Origin: Utricularia gibba
Taxonomy: Eukaryota; Streptophyta; Magnoliopsida; Lamiales; Lentibulariaceae
Length of the DNA stretch: 64,000 nucleotides
Direction of reading: 5' to 3'
Assembly (NCBI GenBank): GCA_002189035.1
Contig: CM007992.1
Coordinates: forward strand, 744,001 to 808,000
The translations under genes were made by a program, and so were the position numbers. Below are positions 37,606 through 50,600 of the stretch, piece after piece (within the stretch, counting starts at the first letter, position 1; every line of letters starts with the position of its first letter). The notes under the pieces are model-generated. The model searched no databases, was not told where the DNA came from, and saw nothing but the letters and a program-made list of their open reading frames with translations.

Positions 37606-38627
37606 ACGCAGTTTTCAATAGAGAGCACTAAGCGCGATGCTTTTCCCCAACTGAAGACTGTAATGCCTAATATCTATTTTGGAGAAAATTCAAAATATTT
37701 AATTTAATTTTTTAGTTTACAATTCTAAAATATATTCTTTTTTTATAATTCTATATTATAAATAGAAGAATATAGTTTGTTTTGTTAGAAGTTTTTTCTG
37801 GAAAGAGAATGTTATGAAATAACTAAAAATAAGAATTGTTTTAGTAAAATCATTCTAATGCTGAGAACAAAACTTTACTAAATATATCCATCAAGTGAAT
37901 ATTATATATTATTTAATTTAAATACTAAATTTTTATGATTTTACCTAGAATCAATATATAAACACGATATATAGTCTATTTGTATAATATTATTTATTTT
38001 AAGTATTCAACTATCACGATTTTACATGTTATCATTATGAGTAAAATACATCATCTAAGATTAAGAAGATATATCTATTTAATCATATACTTTCGTTTGC
38101 TCGTAATTAATATGATATACTATCGTTAGACCTTTTAAATTTATATATGTAAATAATCTCTTCAACTAAGAGATTAAAAGAAATCATACAATAATAATTA
38201 CGACATTTGGTATTATAACCAAATCCAAATGTGTAATGGATGATGAAATGAGCATCCAACAGAACGGTGAAGTTGCTTAAAGGGAGAGAGATTAAATGAT
38301 ATTCCAATATAACTCTTATATCATTCATTTTGAGAATTAAATTATTAATATTTTTTTAAAAAAAAAAAACAACAAACTCGGTCTAAAGCGAAGAACCAAT
38401 CCTCGAATGGTGATGGCGAGGAAGCCAAGGTGACAACGCAGACCAAGGGATGAGAGAATCCTTGGTTGGAGTCCCCCACCTCCAACCTGGTGCTGGCTCG
38501 ACAGCTTTTCTCGACACTTCACGGAAATCGATGCCTAATGCGCCCCAGCTTCCTATAAGTTGACTTCTTTCATATGTGTACATGACACACACGCTCCCAT
38601 TCATCCTCCCACCTTTCCGCAATAGTC
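37606..38627. other. AT-rich divergent spacer
   Basis: Lies between the coiled-coil gene (-) and MOB1 (+). 37660-38350 is strongly AT-rich with nothing recognisable. The last 250 bp are the MOB1 promoter and leader. Confidence 0.5.
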
Positions 38628-40224
38628 ATGAGTCTCTTCGGCCTGGGGAGGTGATTTTGATTTCCCTTCAAAGAAAGCCTTTCTTGTTGGCGTGATTTTT
38701 GTAGCAAGATCTGGTGCTTTCTGAATTGGGTTTCTGGTTGACGTTCCATGTATTGCTTTTTATTCAGTAATGACATATGGGTTGTTTGCGGATCATGGTA
38801 TTTTGATTTGATTTAGCATGATTAGGGGAATCTGATCCAAGGGGTTTCCTTTGATCGGAACGTTCGGTGTCATTAGAATTGAGAGCTTGATTAGATGGTA
38901 GAACAGAACCCCTTCCTTGGTCACTGGCCGCAATCAAATCTGATGTGCAATTCAATGGTATTAGGTGCTACTGGGTTGCTTGCTTCAACCCATTTCTGTG
39001 GGCAACCTTGTTGTTTTATCCATTGGTTTACTGGGATCTCTCTCTAATACGTTCTTACCTTCGACTTGAATGTTTTGGGCAGAAATCAGAAGACTTTCCG
39101 CCCTAAGAAAAGTGCCCCATCAGGAAGCAAGGTAGACCTGATTTTATAACAACTTAATGCTTATGACACTAGAGATTTAAAAACCTATGCTTTTCATCGA
39201 ATCAGTTGGTTGTTGCCCTTTTGATTTTGAATTCTGCATTGCAGGGTGCACAGCTGAGACAACATATTGATGCAACTTTGGGTAGTGGGAACTTGAGAGA
39301 AGCTGTGAGGCTACCTCCCGGAGAAGATATCAATGAATGGCTAGCTGTCAACAGTATTCTCCTTTTTCTCTCCATCATTCTTTGGACGCTGTGTTTGTGT
39401 TTCCTTGTTATTGTTCTGCATCTTAAGATGATTCTACAACTAAAGTGCTCTTCTTTTTTTATTCTCCAGCTGTGGATTTCTTCAACCAGGTGAATCTTTT
39501 GTATGGCACTCTCACAGAGTTCTGCACCTCTGAGAACTGCCCTACAATGTCTGCTGGTCCTAAGTATGTGCTAATCTTTTCCACATTTTGTTAGCATGAA
39601 AAAAAAAAAAAAGAAGAAAGCTTAGGAAAACTCCTCCTTTTACTGCTGATTCGCAGAGTCTTTCAATATGAAAACCAAATTATATGCAGGTATGAGTACA
39701 GATGGGCAGATGGGGTGCAGATCAAAAAGCCAATTGAGGTTTCTGCTCCCAAGTATGTCGAATATTTGATGGTTTGGATCGAAACACAGCTAGACGATGA
39801 GTCCATCTTTCCCCAAAGACTAGGTACTGTACATGTTACCAATCTAATTCATCCAAAGAAATGGAGTTCACTGCATTCCATGTTCACTCCAACTTTGCTA
39901 ACCAGAGGATGGATGCAGGCGCCCCGTTTCCCCTGAATTTCAAAGAGGTAGTGAAGACGATATTCAAACGGCTTTTCCGTGTTTATGCACATATATACCA
40001 CTCCCACTTTCAGAAGATTGTGAGCCTCAAGGAGGAGGCTCATCTAAACACCTGCTTCAAGCATTTCATCCTTTTTACCTGTGTAAGTCCTTCCTCCATT
40101 CCTGATGCTCATGCCTCGAACACATTCCATTTCATGGCTTTGCTTTCTGCAGGAATTTCAGCTGATTGACAAGAAGGAACTTGCTCCTCTTCAAGAGCTC
40201 ATAGAGACCATTGTGCCATATTAG
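38628..40224 (+). CDS. MOB1: MOB kinase activator-like 1
   Basis: MOB1 binds and activates NDR/LATS-type (Hippo pathway) kinases; in plants it affects cell division, auxin responses and gametophytes. Seven exons: 38628-38650, 39083-39131, 39245-39353, 39470-39563, 39690-39823, 39919-40082 and 40153-40224. They total 645 nt, giving 214 aa, the usual length. It begins [20 protein letters not shown]. The zinc-binding residues are present: the Cys pair in [14 protein letters not shown] and the His pair in AHIYHSHF. The end ELIETIVPY is typical. The first coding exon is only 23 nt, followed by a 432-nt intron. Confidence 0.97.
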
Positions 40225-41560
40225 AATGCACGCGTCCTCTGGTAATCTGCTCATCTCAGCGAGTGTTTTTGCTTGAAGTCTAGAGCAGGCTTCAAGCTCT
40301 GTACTTTTTTTTTTTTTTTTTACTGGACTGGCCTTCTCTCCATCTGAATCCCCTTCTCATACAATAACTGTAAATTATTCATGTTCTCTACTCATCATCA
40401 TCATCCTCAAAATTCCCCAATGAGCTAAAAGTTCATGTCAATCCACCCCACAAATCGAATCAAAGTCAAAAAGCACTAACGATAGTGATCTCCTTATTGA
40501 CAAGCATAAACACCAGTCTATTATTCTTTTCCATGGGATCCAAGTTGTTGGGTTTGAAAGTGAATGGCGAGACGAGCATTTACCACAAGCGTGGGTCATT
40601 TTGGACTCATCTGACCATCATACACCTTTCTTGCAAGTTCAACAAGAAATGTGAGATCAGAGTTTTGGTAACAATATCTTTCATTAGTTACGGATGAAAA
40701 TGATGTGTTTAAATAGATGAATATTCCTAATCTTACATGATATTTTTTTCTTGTTAAAATTGAATGTAAAAATATACAATGTCATGAAAAACGAGGATGG
40801 GTGGTATTCATGGATCAACTTTGATGATCTATTGCGTGTTGGTTGTTAAGATTGCCCATAAGCACAGGCACTGCTGTATACTTTTTCATGCAACAGAGAC
40901 GGTAAATTTTGCTGTCTCGGGGGAATCCCCACCAAGATGCCAGTCAAATGGTTGTGTGATGGAAACAGCTTCAGAGTGATCCCACTTCTATTACAGGCAC
41001 AGAAAGGTGTTAATGGATTGGGTTGAAGATTAGTTGGCGCTCACTCTTCTAGGTACCTGGATCCACGCACTTACACAGCATGATGTTCTATTTTGTGGCA
41101 AGGAAGTTGGCACCCCCAATCTCTGTGCTCTCCATCTGTAAAGCATTGCACCGTGTGTTGATCTAATCTTGCATTTAGTTCATCTGTCAATTGACTTAGC
41201 ATGTGTGATGCCTGACTCTTGGATTGTACAGCAGAGTGTTGGCACCACAAGCATGTTCTCTGGGGAAAACAGTTGGTTGCAACTGTATAATACACACGAG
41301 AGCAGATGCAGATGCTGCTGCAGTAATCCATTGATTGCATGTTGTGTGCAGCCTTTGTTTTGCAGTGAAAAAGGAAGTTGTGGGATAGAAGAGAGTGATG
41401 ACATGGGGGGGATTCTGAATTACTCGTACAAACAGATCATGATCAGCTCACGCACGCATACTCCTACCTCTTACAAAAAGAATGAGTCAGACTAATGCGA
41501 GGTGCATCCATCTAATTTCTGGGATCAATTTTCGGAGGAGAAAACCAGATTGTGTCTTGT
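40225..41560. other. Convergent intergenic region
   Basis: 3' flank of MOB1 (poly-T run near 40306-40321), then about 1.1 kb of mixed sequence before the membrane-protein stop codon. Overlapping short frames at 41070-41500 have no recognisable domain. I see no gene. Confidence 0.4.
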
Positions 41561-43293
41561 TCAGACATCATTTGCGACCTCAGCTGAATCTGATCCCTTG
41601 AAATGCTCAGCAGCCTTGCGCCTCTTGATGATGTGCCCGGCAGCTTTGGCTCCTCGAATGCTACTGACGTTCCCAAAGATGAGAACAGCCATCCCAACTA
41701 TCCCTGCACACACTGAAACTCCAAATGCTTTGCCGATGTTTCCAGGCATCGATGTGGCCCATGCGAATCCAGCACATGCTCCCAAGACAGTAGCCCATGA
41801 GCTCCAGGATGAAGATACGCCTTCTTTTCCTGCAGGGGTGCAGTCTAGAAGTAGAACAACTCCAAATGAGTGCAGCAAACCTGTCAAGGGAAGTAAAGAA
41901 TTGATCTTTGGTTATAGTTGCATTTCCATGACAGATGTGTGCTATGAGTTGGTAAGAAGAGAACCTGCTGAGGTGCCTTGAATGGCTGAAAATAAGAATA
42001 CCAGGCAAGCACTCCAGGTGCTTTCTCTGTAGTAAACACCACAGCCTGAAGTTAAGGTAGATAGTATGAAGGCTATAAGCTGCATTTTTTCTGCATCAAA
42101 CTTTGTGATTTGCTGTAGGCGATGTGCCAGTGGCAGAGAAAACAGAGGAACCATGAAATAGATCAGCCACAGAAACAGAATGTTGTGCGTTTTCATGCAC
42201 AGATATCCTAGAGCATAAAGCATTGTTGATCCAAAAATGCACATTGTCATAAACGAAGAAAGGAAAATCAGGGAGACACTTGCAGCTGCTAGTGGGGATC
42301 TGAAAATGGAGAGAATATGAGCGACGGGACCTGAGTCTTCCAGTGAATCTGGGCAAACCCCAGAACCTCTAATTGCGCTGAAAATGTGGACCAATCCCAG
42401 TGCCCACAGCAAGCCACTGAATATGGAAACTACCCATAAAGCAGTGAAATGGTCAGAGTGACTCAACATATGATATGTGAATGACGCCATTATAGCAGCT
42501 CCAAAGCAACCGGCTGCAGTTGAGTAAAGGGAAAGTTTACTTCCAATCGATCTTCGGCAAGAAAACTGGCTTTTGGGGATTTTGGAGCCTGTGAAACCGC
42601 GGATCAGTAGTCCCAAGTGGCGGCTACTCCAAGCTCCGGTCACAGTAATGGTGGCTACAATGACAGCCAAGTAGAGCACAAAGACACCAGATTTCCTGAA
42701 AAACCCAACTGGGAGACAGAATATAGCACCGATTCCGGTGGCTACAGCGGCTATAAGCTGCTGACCATGGCCATGGTCGAGAGTGAAGGAAACGAAGCCT
42801 AGAATTGGTGTTGCAAGAACTATTCCTGTAATCCAAGAAATGGAAGTCCATTCCAGTGGGGAGAAACTTCTTCCACCAACTCTGACATCCCGATACACTA
42901 GTCCAAAGTAACTGTTTTCACACAAGCACAACAAGCTAATAAGAAAGAAGTGGCCTTGAAACGAAAATGAAAACAGGGCAACTTACAGCTGCATTTCTTT
43001 CTGGGGGCATTTCAAATCCTTGAAGCTTTCAAGCCAACCCTGTGGGGGCTCTGGCAGATCTAGGCTAGTTTGGCTGATGATGAGTGGGAACACAATGGGA
43101 ACGAGAACTGTCAGCACGAAGTAGGAGCAGAACCCAAAAAAATACCAGGTACAGAATTCCCCTTTGTGGGTTTATCTTCAATCCCATCGTATGTTCCACA
43201 CACCTCTCTTTCCTTCTGGGTTTTTCCATAGATGGATTCATCTTCTCCCCCTTCCTTGGACTTATCTTGGATCTGAGAACTGATTTCTGCCAT
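41561..43293 (-). CDS. Uncharacterised multi-pass membrane protein (MFS/Atg22-like), one-base coding break
   Basis: Three exons on the minus strand: 43293-42987, 42911-41965 and 41880-41561. An acidic, soluble N-terminus of about 50 residues starts MAEISSQIQDKSKEGGEDES. It is followed by about 12 hydrophobic segments, the first being WYFFGFCSYFVLTVLVPIV. Conserved loops include LYFGLVYRDVRVGGRSFSPL and SSRHLGLLIRGFTGSKI. The first helix has the WYFF...P pattern seen at the start of Atg22/UMF-type major facilitators, so a transporter fold is likely, but the substrate is unknown. Exons sum to 1574 nt, one short of a full frame. The soluble N-terminus and the first helix are in different frames, with the break between about 43142 and 43170. 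No acceptor site was seen that would explain this by splicing. Confidence 0.8.
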
Positions 43294-44668
43294 TCACAGG
43301 TGAAAGATGCAAGTATTCTCCAAACAGAAGATGCAGCAACAGGAGCCTCGCTAACTGGAATCCAAAAAAAGCTCAAGCTCTGAACTTGTAAGTTGGAACT
43401 TTGTTTTTGAACTCCTGAGGTACTTCTAAAGAGGGATGCAAAAGAAAGCTGAAAACTACAGAGGGTGAGCTATCTCCTCGATTTCTGAGCAAAAGACTCA
43501 CAAACCAAAATATGGTTGGCTCGCTATCATCTCTTTGTTTGTTCTGGCTCCAGGCCTGAGAGGGGTTTTGGGAAAAACACTCTCAAGGTTCCTACTGCCA
43601 CGGCTATGCGCGCGAGGAATCTGAACTCCACCCTCACCTTCCTCTGTTACAAAATGTTGAACCCGGTATTTGTAGAAAGCCTGAACCGCATTCCACAAGC
43701 AGCCTCGAAACACGTGACCGGCCGTTGAATGACATGTATTGTCCCTTTCATGTTACTATTCACAATTACAACTTCTACTGAAGGAAAAAAAGAATTCTAT
43801 CCAAGTCCAAAGGCCAAGAATCAAAATGTCCCTATGGTATGCCATGTGGGCCTTTCGTAGTTGACTGTCTATCTGTACTGCAGGGAACTTTGAGAGGTTG
43901 CCTGCTGCCCTGTCTAGTGTATTAAGCTGCTGGCTTCCTTCTTAGCAACTTAGTACCATATAACCTCCTGCCATTCATGTTTCACTGATGATCTGAGCTT
44001 CTCCTAACAAATCTAAATAACTGCAGGTTTCAAAAGGATTCCTTGGAAGTGTAAAAGAGAACACTTGCTGTCTGTCTTTAAGTGGGAGAGGCAAGAGATT
44101 CAAATATATGCATACTTATGGATATGTGTTGTTCTTGCATATGAATGCCTGAATTTAGTTGCTTAGATGCAGTGCATCTGTGTACACTGGTAGTAAAACA
44201 ACATTCCAAGGAGCTGTGTGCTTTTCCATGGTCCATTAGCTGCTGCTGCTGCTTCATAAATGTACTGCTCTGTAAAATTTTAGAAAGATTTTGTGTGACC
44301 AGCTGAAGATGCAGAGAGGAAATTGAATGAATGCAACTCCCCGAGGATGCAGGGAGAAAATTGAGCTCCACGGACGGGTCTGCAGCTGCTGCATCTGAAT
44401 CAGTGGACTGGAAAGCGTACGAATGAGGTTTGGTCAAAAAAGAGCCGTACTCTGATTCCATGACCAGCAGCTTTTTACTCTCAAGACTGTGTGTTAAAAA
44501 TTATTAATATCGCTGTTGTTGTTTGACATCCATGGCACTGAATCTTGCTCCTGTTCTTCATTTCACATTGTTTCCTCTTTTTCTCTACATTGATTACAAG
44601 ATAGAGTTCCTGCTTCAGCCAACCACCATACACAATACAAACGCTGATATCTCTCCTCTGGATCATCA
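43294..44668. other. Membrane-protein promoter and PRK 3' flank
   Basis: 43294-43730 is the likely leader and promoter of the membrane-protein gene; a CACGTG hexamer lies near 43711. 43740-44470 has no convincing gene. A 127-codon minus-strand frame (44461-44078) is listed under rejected items. Confidence 0.4.
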
Positions 44669-46522
44669 TCATGCCTTGGCAGCTTCCAATGTAGAAGCTG
44701 AGTTTCTTGCAGCAGAGATCTGCTCAAACAGATCCCTGATTTTCAGACCAATGATTGTCTGAAACAGCCCTGTTCCATTGTTGCTACCTGGAAAATCTGC
44801 ATGCTTCAGCATCTGCTGCGTCACCTCACCATAAAACTTGGTGGAAAGGTTACTCAGGTGGCTCTCCACATAAATCAGCTCATCCAATCTGTCAAACTGC
44901 CCATCCATCTCCACCACAGAAACCTGTACAAGAAAAGCAGAACTTGAGAACAGTGGAATTTGGATGTCTGGATCGAGGATGGATGGACCCAAGCTCACCT
45001 CATGGTCGAAGTAAGTATCTGGGCCGTAGCCAAATTTGATTCCAGGGTAGGAGCAAGTGAGTTTTCTCCCACAGGGGATCCATGAGATTGTGGAGCCTTC
45101 ATCAAAAAGGTAGACAGTGTTGAAGTATTGGACACCCTCTTTCATGATCAGCCTCACTCTCAGAACCTTGCCCTCATTGTCATCTGGGATCAGCTGCGTT
45201 GGTAGCACTTCTATAACTGCATCTGCGTACTGCTTCTGAGGATCTGCACGCAGAAATCACGTTCATCTTCCAACTGTGATCACTTCGAAATGATGAAGAA
45301 GAAGAAGACGAAGAGGAAGAGGAGGAGGAGGTTGCTACCGATATAGGCATCGAAATCAGGCTTCCGGGCTTCAATGCTGGCCTTGATACTCTCCAAGCTG
45401 TGTCCCCTTTCAGCCATGTCTCTCTGTGGTACCAGGAAACAAAAGAGTTCATGGCAGGAACAGACACCAGTTCTAATTCTAATCATGTCTCTGAAGGCCA
45501 ACCGACCTGAATCTTCCAGGCGAACTTGACTTCATTGCTGATGTCCAAATAGATACTGAAGTCCAAGAGATCTCTTACCCGGCTGTCAAACCTGTTAGAA
45601 CCAATCAAAAGTGTCAGCCCATCGGAACAATTCAAAGGCAAAACCAGTAAGAACTGAGTTGGCATACATGGGATGCAAGCCCTCTATGACCAGAATCTTG
45701 GGAGGCTTGATGAGCTCCGGCGGGTCAAGCAAACCGGTGACATGATTGTAAATAGGCTTCTCCACTGCGATCCCGTCTTTCAATGCCTTCACTTGCTCAT
45801 ACATCAGATCGAAGTTATTGGCTCTGGGGTCAAGCGCCGTCACCCCCTTCTCCTTCCTCCCTGTCACACCAAATGGACACCGTCGGCGAGAGGGTAGTTA
45901 CACTCCAATCGAAAACACAGTAAAAGGATCAATCGACCCAGTTTTCCAAGTGTCTGTCTTATAAAACCATCACTCCAGGAATGGTTGATGAACCCAGTTC
46001 ATCTGCGCTTCAAGTGTCTTATAAACGTGATGTGGGTCGGACTACAACGACATGGTGCAAAAGATTCACTAAAATGCAAAAGGATCCAATATGAAGCTTC
46101 TTGTCAGCTCATTGTCTGATTAATGCTCTAATGCAGTTTGAAAACGCGGGTTCTGACAAGACGCTTAGCATTTTTATGACACTAATAATGAGCTTACCGG
46201 TGCGATCAAGGGAGTGGTAATCGTCGAGGCAGATGACGGTAGTCGTGTCGCTTATAAGGGTGTTGGAGTCGGGGTTGCCGCCTTTCGGAGGCTCAGCAGC
46301 TCCGCCGAATACGCTGGTGAGGCGGCGCATGAACGTCGATTTTCCGCAGCCGGAATCGGCAGCGAGGCCGATGACCACAGTCTTGTCCCCGGGTGCGGCG
46401 GAGCACGATATCCGGTGCTTGTTGGCGTAGAGAAGGACATGCTTGTGCTTGTGGGTGAAACCGAAAGAGGAGCCGCAAATGGAGCTGACAGACTGAAGAG
46501 TGTACACAGAGGCGACCGCCAT
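44669..46522 (-). CDS. PRK: Phosphoribulokinase, chloroplast
   Basis: Calvin-Benson enzyme that phosphorylates ribulose 5-phosphate to ribulose 1,5-bisphosphate in the stroma. Exons (minus): 46522-46198, 45860-45668, 45591-45507, 45423-45339, 45243-44999 and 44923-44669. They total 1188 nt, giving 395 aa. About 45 N-terminal residues form a transit peptide. The P-loop GLAADSGCGKST and VICLDDYHSLDR hold the redox-regulatory Cys pair; the second pair is in WIPCGRKLTC. The C-terminal region LIYVESHLSNLSTKFYGEV is intact. MAVASV (46522) is preferred over an in-frame ATG at 46549 because it matches the family start. The last intron (44998-44924) is 75 nt and stop-free in frame. Confidence 0.98.
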
Positions 46523-47674
46523 TTTCCTCTGCTCCTTCCCAAACCCCACTCAAGTTGACTGTAAGTAAAAAAACTAGGCAGATGAGGAAGATGAGGAAGA
46601 TGAAGATGATTATGAGTTCAGTTTATTGTTCCGGAAATGCCCTCGGTTTGTGGTGCAGTGTCATCCTCTGGGTGGTGGCAATCTGGTCATCTGAAAACTC
46701 AGTGGAAGTGTTGGAGCTGAAGTGATATGCGACGGGTGGAGGATAAAACTCCAGGAGCCATAGAGAATTCACAGAGAAATTGTTGGGATGTGATCCTCTC
46801 GGAATCCGGATGGTTAGGCGCCACGTGGCAGCATCTAAGTGGCTTGCAAGAAGATGAGATGTGTGAGGACATGCAGCTCCCACAACCCGGACCCGGGTCG
46901 CCCCGCCGCCATTAATTCAATATTATTATATAAATAAAAAAAATGATAAATATATTTTTCAATAAGAAAATTGTAATAACACCTTAAGTTTTGATCAATG
47001 TAAATAATTTAATTCTTAAGTTTTAAAATTATGAAAAAAAGCACTTTAAATTATCAAAATCGTATACTAAAAATTTAAAAAAATTTCAAAATTTTTAAAA
47101 ATAAATCCTTACAGTGCATTAAATCAACTCTACTTTTAAATCAAACAAATTTTCATGTTAATTTTTTTTGAATTTATATATGAAATATGATGAATTGAAT
47201 GACATTTATATTAGAGTTTTATTATATTCACATTTTCTATGATTTTACAATGATTATATTACATTCACATTTCATATGATTGAAAATGATGATAATTATA
47301 TTACGTTTCAATAATGTTACAATAGTGTTAAAATCAAAATTGATGAATTTTGATAACATGAAAGATCTATAATATAATTTTATAAGTTTAGAAATAAGTT
47401 ATTTTAAAAAAACAAATTAAAAAATCTATAATGTAATTTTAAAATTTGAATTCAACCATATTAAAGTTAAATAATTAATTTAATTTTCAATTTAAAGCTA
47501 TTAATAAACTAAACCCAATTTTATTAATAAATTTAATGAATTTTATTTCAGCGCTAAATTTAGAAGCGGCACGTGATAGGGGATGATTTAATAGACGCAT
47601 TTACCAAAATTGGGTGCCGAAAAGCACCCAGCTGCCAAAAGAAGACGAAGAAGAGGTTGGAATGTTCCTCTTCC
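46523..47674. other. PRK leader/promoter and AT-rich spacer
   Basis: 46523-46900 is leader and promoter, with a purine-rich repeat near 46580-46615. 46910-47560 is very AT-rich and holds nothing recognisable. The SUV2-like stop codon follows at 47675. Confidence 0.5.
46742..46829. promoter_or_regulatory. G-box and I-box upstream of PRK
   Basis: GCCACGTGGC, a palindromic G-box, lies at 46820-46829, and a GATAA I-box core at 46742-46746. They lie about 220-310 bp upstream of the PRK start codon. G-box plus I-box pairs are classic light-responsive units of photosynthesis genes. Confidence 0.5.
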
Positions 47675-50600
47675 TCAGGAGATGGGGTCTCCCATGAAGG
47701 CATACACTCTCCTCTGGAATATTTGAGCCAACTCTATGATCTCAGATTCCCTAATCTGCTGCGTCACGCTGTTTTCTCGCCACAGCAGCTTGCTTCTCTG
47801 CGTCAGTCTGGAAGCAAACTCAACTGTCATGCTCGCCATGGGCAATGTGCTGGTTAGCGCACGCAGAACTGGACCTGCGTGCTGCGGGTGCGCCGCGAGG
47901 CGGTTAAGGAATATCAGAGCCTCACGGATGAGCAATGTTCTGGGAATCAAAGGAATGCAAACTGGTGAACTTAGAGATGGGTTTGGGGTTGGATGGAGTG
48001 GTGAAAGGAGAGCTTACAGTTCGCGGCAAATGCTGGGCTTAGAACCAGATTTGTCTTCCAGGAGATGCAAATCTGATACTAAGCCTTGCAGAATGACGGC
48101 TAGGAGACTGGTCCATGTTTCAATGCCAGGCCTGCCTGATGATCCTAGGAAGGATAGAAGGACTACAGCATGTCTTCGAAGTTTGAACTCCTGAGTATTG
48201 ATAGCACTGTTAGAGTTGATATGTAGCAGCTAAAGATGGAGGAGGAATCAAACAGAAACGAGTAATTTCTACTTGGTACTTGGCTTTCAAAGTGACTTGG
48301 CTCACCTCTTCGGAAGTACTACCATGGGATGATAGACAATCTGCAAGCCCGGTTAAGATTTCATATAATAAATGAAAAGCTGATGGGTCCTCATTTTCAT
48401 TTTCAGAACAGGGTTGTTTCCCATCCTTCTCCACACCAGAGAAGAGCAAATCTGTAACTTTAGGACCTACGCAAAACATTACACTCAATGGAATAAGCTT
48501 ATTATGAAGTAAAACTATCCAGTGTAGTATAAGGATAAACTTTCTCAAAAAAAGCCCCTGCCTGGAATTTAGGGTTCGCAATAAAGCATTATAATGTGTG
48601 CTAACCAGTTTATGATGCTTAAGAATAAGCAAACCAATAAAATCAGTTGAACTTTGAAAATCATCCTCATTGCTAACTTACAATTGCATAGCAAATATAG
48701 GGCATGAATGGCTTGGAATTGGAGAGAAAATCCAACTTGCTTCTTCAACAATTGTGACAAGCTTTTAAACGCCAATACCTTGGCAAACCTGCACCGCACT
48801 GAACTTGCATAAAATGTCGTATATGAGGGGGAAAAAAAGAGCATAACCAGTGACATAGAACTCACGCATCTCTACCATAGTAGGCTTTATGTCTCACTAG
48901 AATCAAATTCATAATTGAAGCTGCTTCAATGAGAACTCGGCTCTCTTTATTTTCAAGGGTAATTTGGCACATACATTCAAAAAGAGAAACCCAGCAGTTT
49001 ACAGGAACAGAATCTCTATACTCGTTTTCAGAGAAAACACTGTGGCCATTAGGTGTAAAAGTGTCACAGTTGGATGGTTCTGTTCCAACATGAACCTCTG
49101 CCCCGTTTTCAGAGGGCAGGCTCTCCTTCCTTGAATTTCTGCACCCAGAAAAATATGGCCTGTCAATTAGAAAAATCACTTCCACTCTCAAGCTATGGGA
49201 GTGATGTTGAAAAACTTTCAGAAAACTCAACGTAACCAGATTACACTCGCAGTACACAAAAAAAATATTAAAACATCAAATGTAGCAGCTTAATACTAAT
49301 GACCGTGCTGCAGCATTTTAAAAACTGCATTGAGCAATTGAAAAAACAAGGATGTGCCTTGAACCTTTTGAGGATTACACCTTCCATGCCAATGGAGGTA
49401 CTCAAAACTATGCGAAGAATGTGAAGAGACGCATGAACAATAACCACCTGCATCAAGAATTAAAGCATCACAAGTTCAAGAAACGGGATGAATAGGTAAT
49501 TCTAGATATTTATTGGAAAGATAGAAGTTCCATGTGACATCTACCGGTAGTTGAAAAGAAAACTAGGGAAAAATTTTTTCAACTCATTCTACTAATTTCA
49601 CTGATCTCAAGCAGGAGAAAAATAACAATACATTCCACATTCAAATGGGAAAAACAATTTATCGCTGTTGTGGTTAGATACATTTTTGAGAGAGCAAAGA
49701 GCAGACAAAGCTTCCAAGAGTTCCTCCAGCTTTGAGTCACCATTACCAATCTGAGAAAAACACAAAAGAAAAACATGGAGTACCGGTCTAAGGAAAAAAA
49801 ATCGTGGTTAAAACATGAATTCTAATTTTTGCTAAGATATCCAATGTACACCTTCAAATGTTGGGTCCAGAGATTTACAATAAAACCAAGGAAAGGATTT
49901 TCAGGGCATCAGATTGCACATCAAAATATAGTCAATCAACTCTAGTTTCTTTCTAATATGAAAAGAAAAGGAAACGTGAAATTGGTTTTTAAATAGGAAA
50001 AACATAACAAAGAATTGACATTTTCAGGACACTAAATCATATGTTACAACTACAAAACACATAGTTTGTGACGACATAAGAGAAAAAGGAAGAAAATAGG
50101 ACATATAAGTAACCACCTTGGCCAAAACAGAGTACAACCTTGACACTTTCATAGAATCTGTGGCCTGCATTGAATGCACTTTATCTGTCGCTGTTATATT
50201 TTCATTTTGAGCGTTCAGGTACCCATATAGCATATGGAATTCTGTTTCACAATTTATGTACAGTTTTGCAACTAGGGCTCTCCGCTCATTTTTCTTATCT
50301 GAATTCCACACATGAACCAACTTTTCAGATCGACAAGAAACATTTTGCACAGAAGATGGCCCAGCTTCAATGCTTTTATCAGTCTTTTCCCCTACTCTGT
50401 CACAGGCTGAAGAACAAAAACAAATGAGAGAAAGTCGCACAGGAGGATCATAAAAACGTAATTCTTCCCCTCCTCTACATGAGCAGAAGACTCGCCTACA
50501 TTTTAGGCAGGATTGAAGCTTGTTAACTGAAAGCTCTTCATTTTGAGGCACAATATCCATCCTAGGAGCTGCAGAACTATTAAAAAAATAGTTTATTTAT

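Noticed and set aside
44078-44461. 127-codon minus-strand open frame downstream of PRK
   Set aside because: No recognisable domain, low-complexity Ser/Gln content, and it lies in or next to the PRK 3' UTR. Possible but unsupported.
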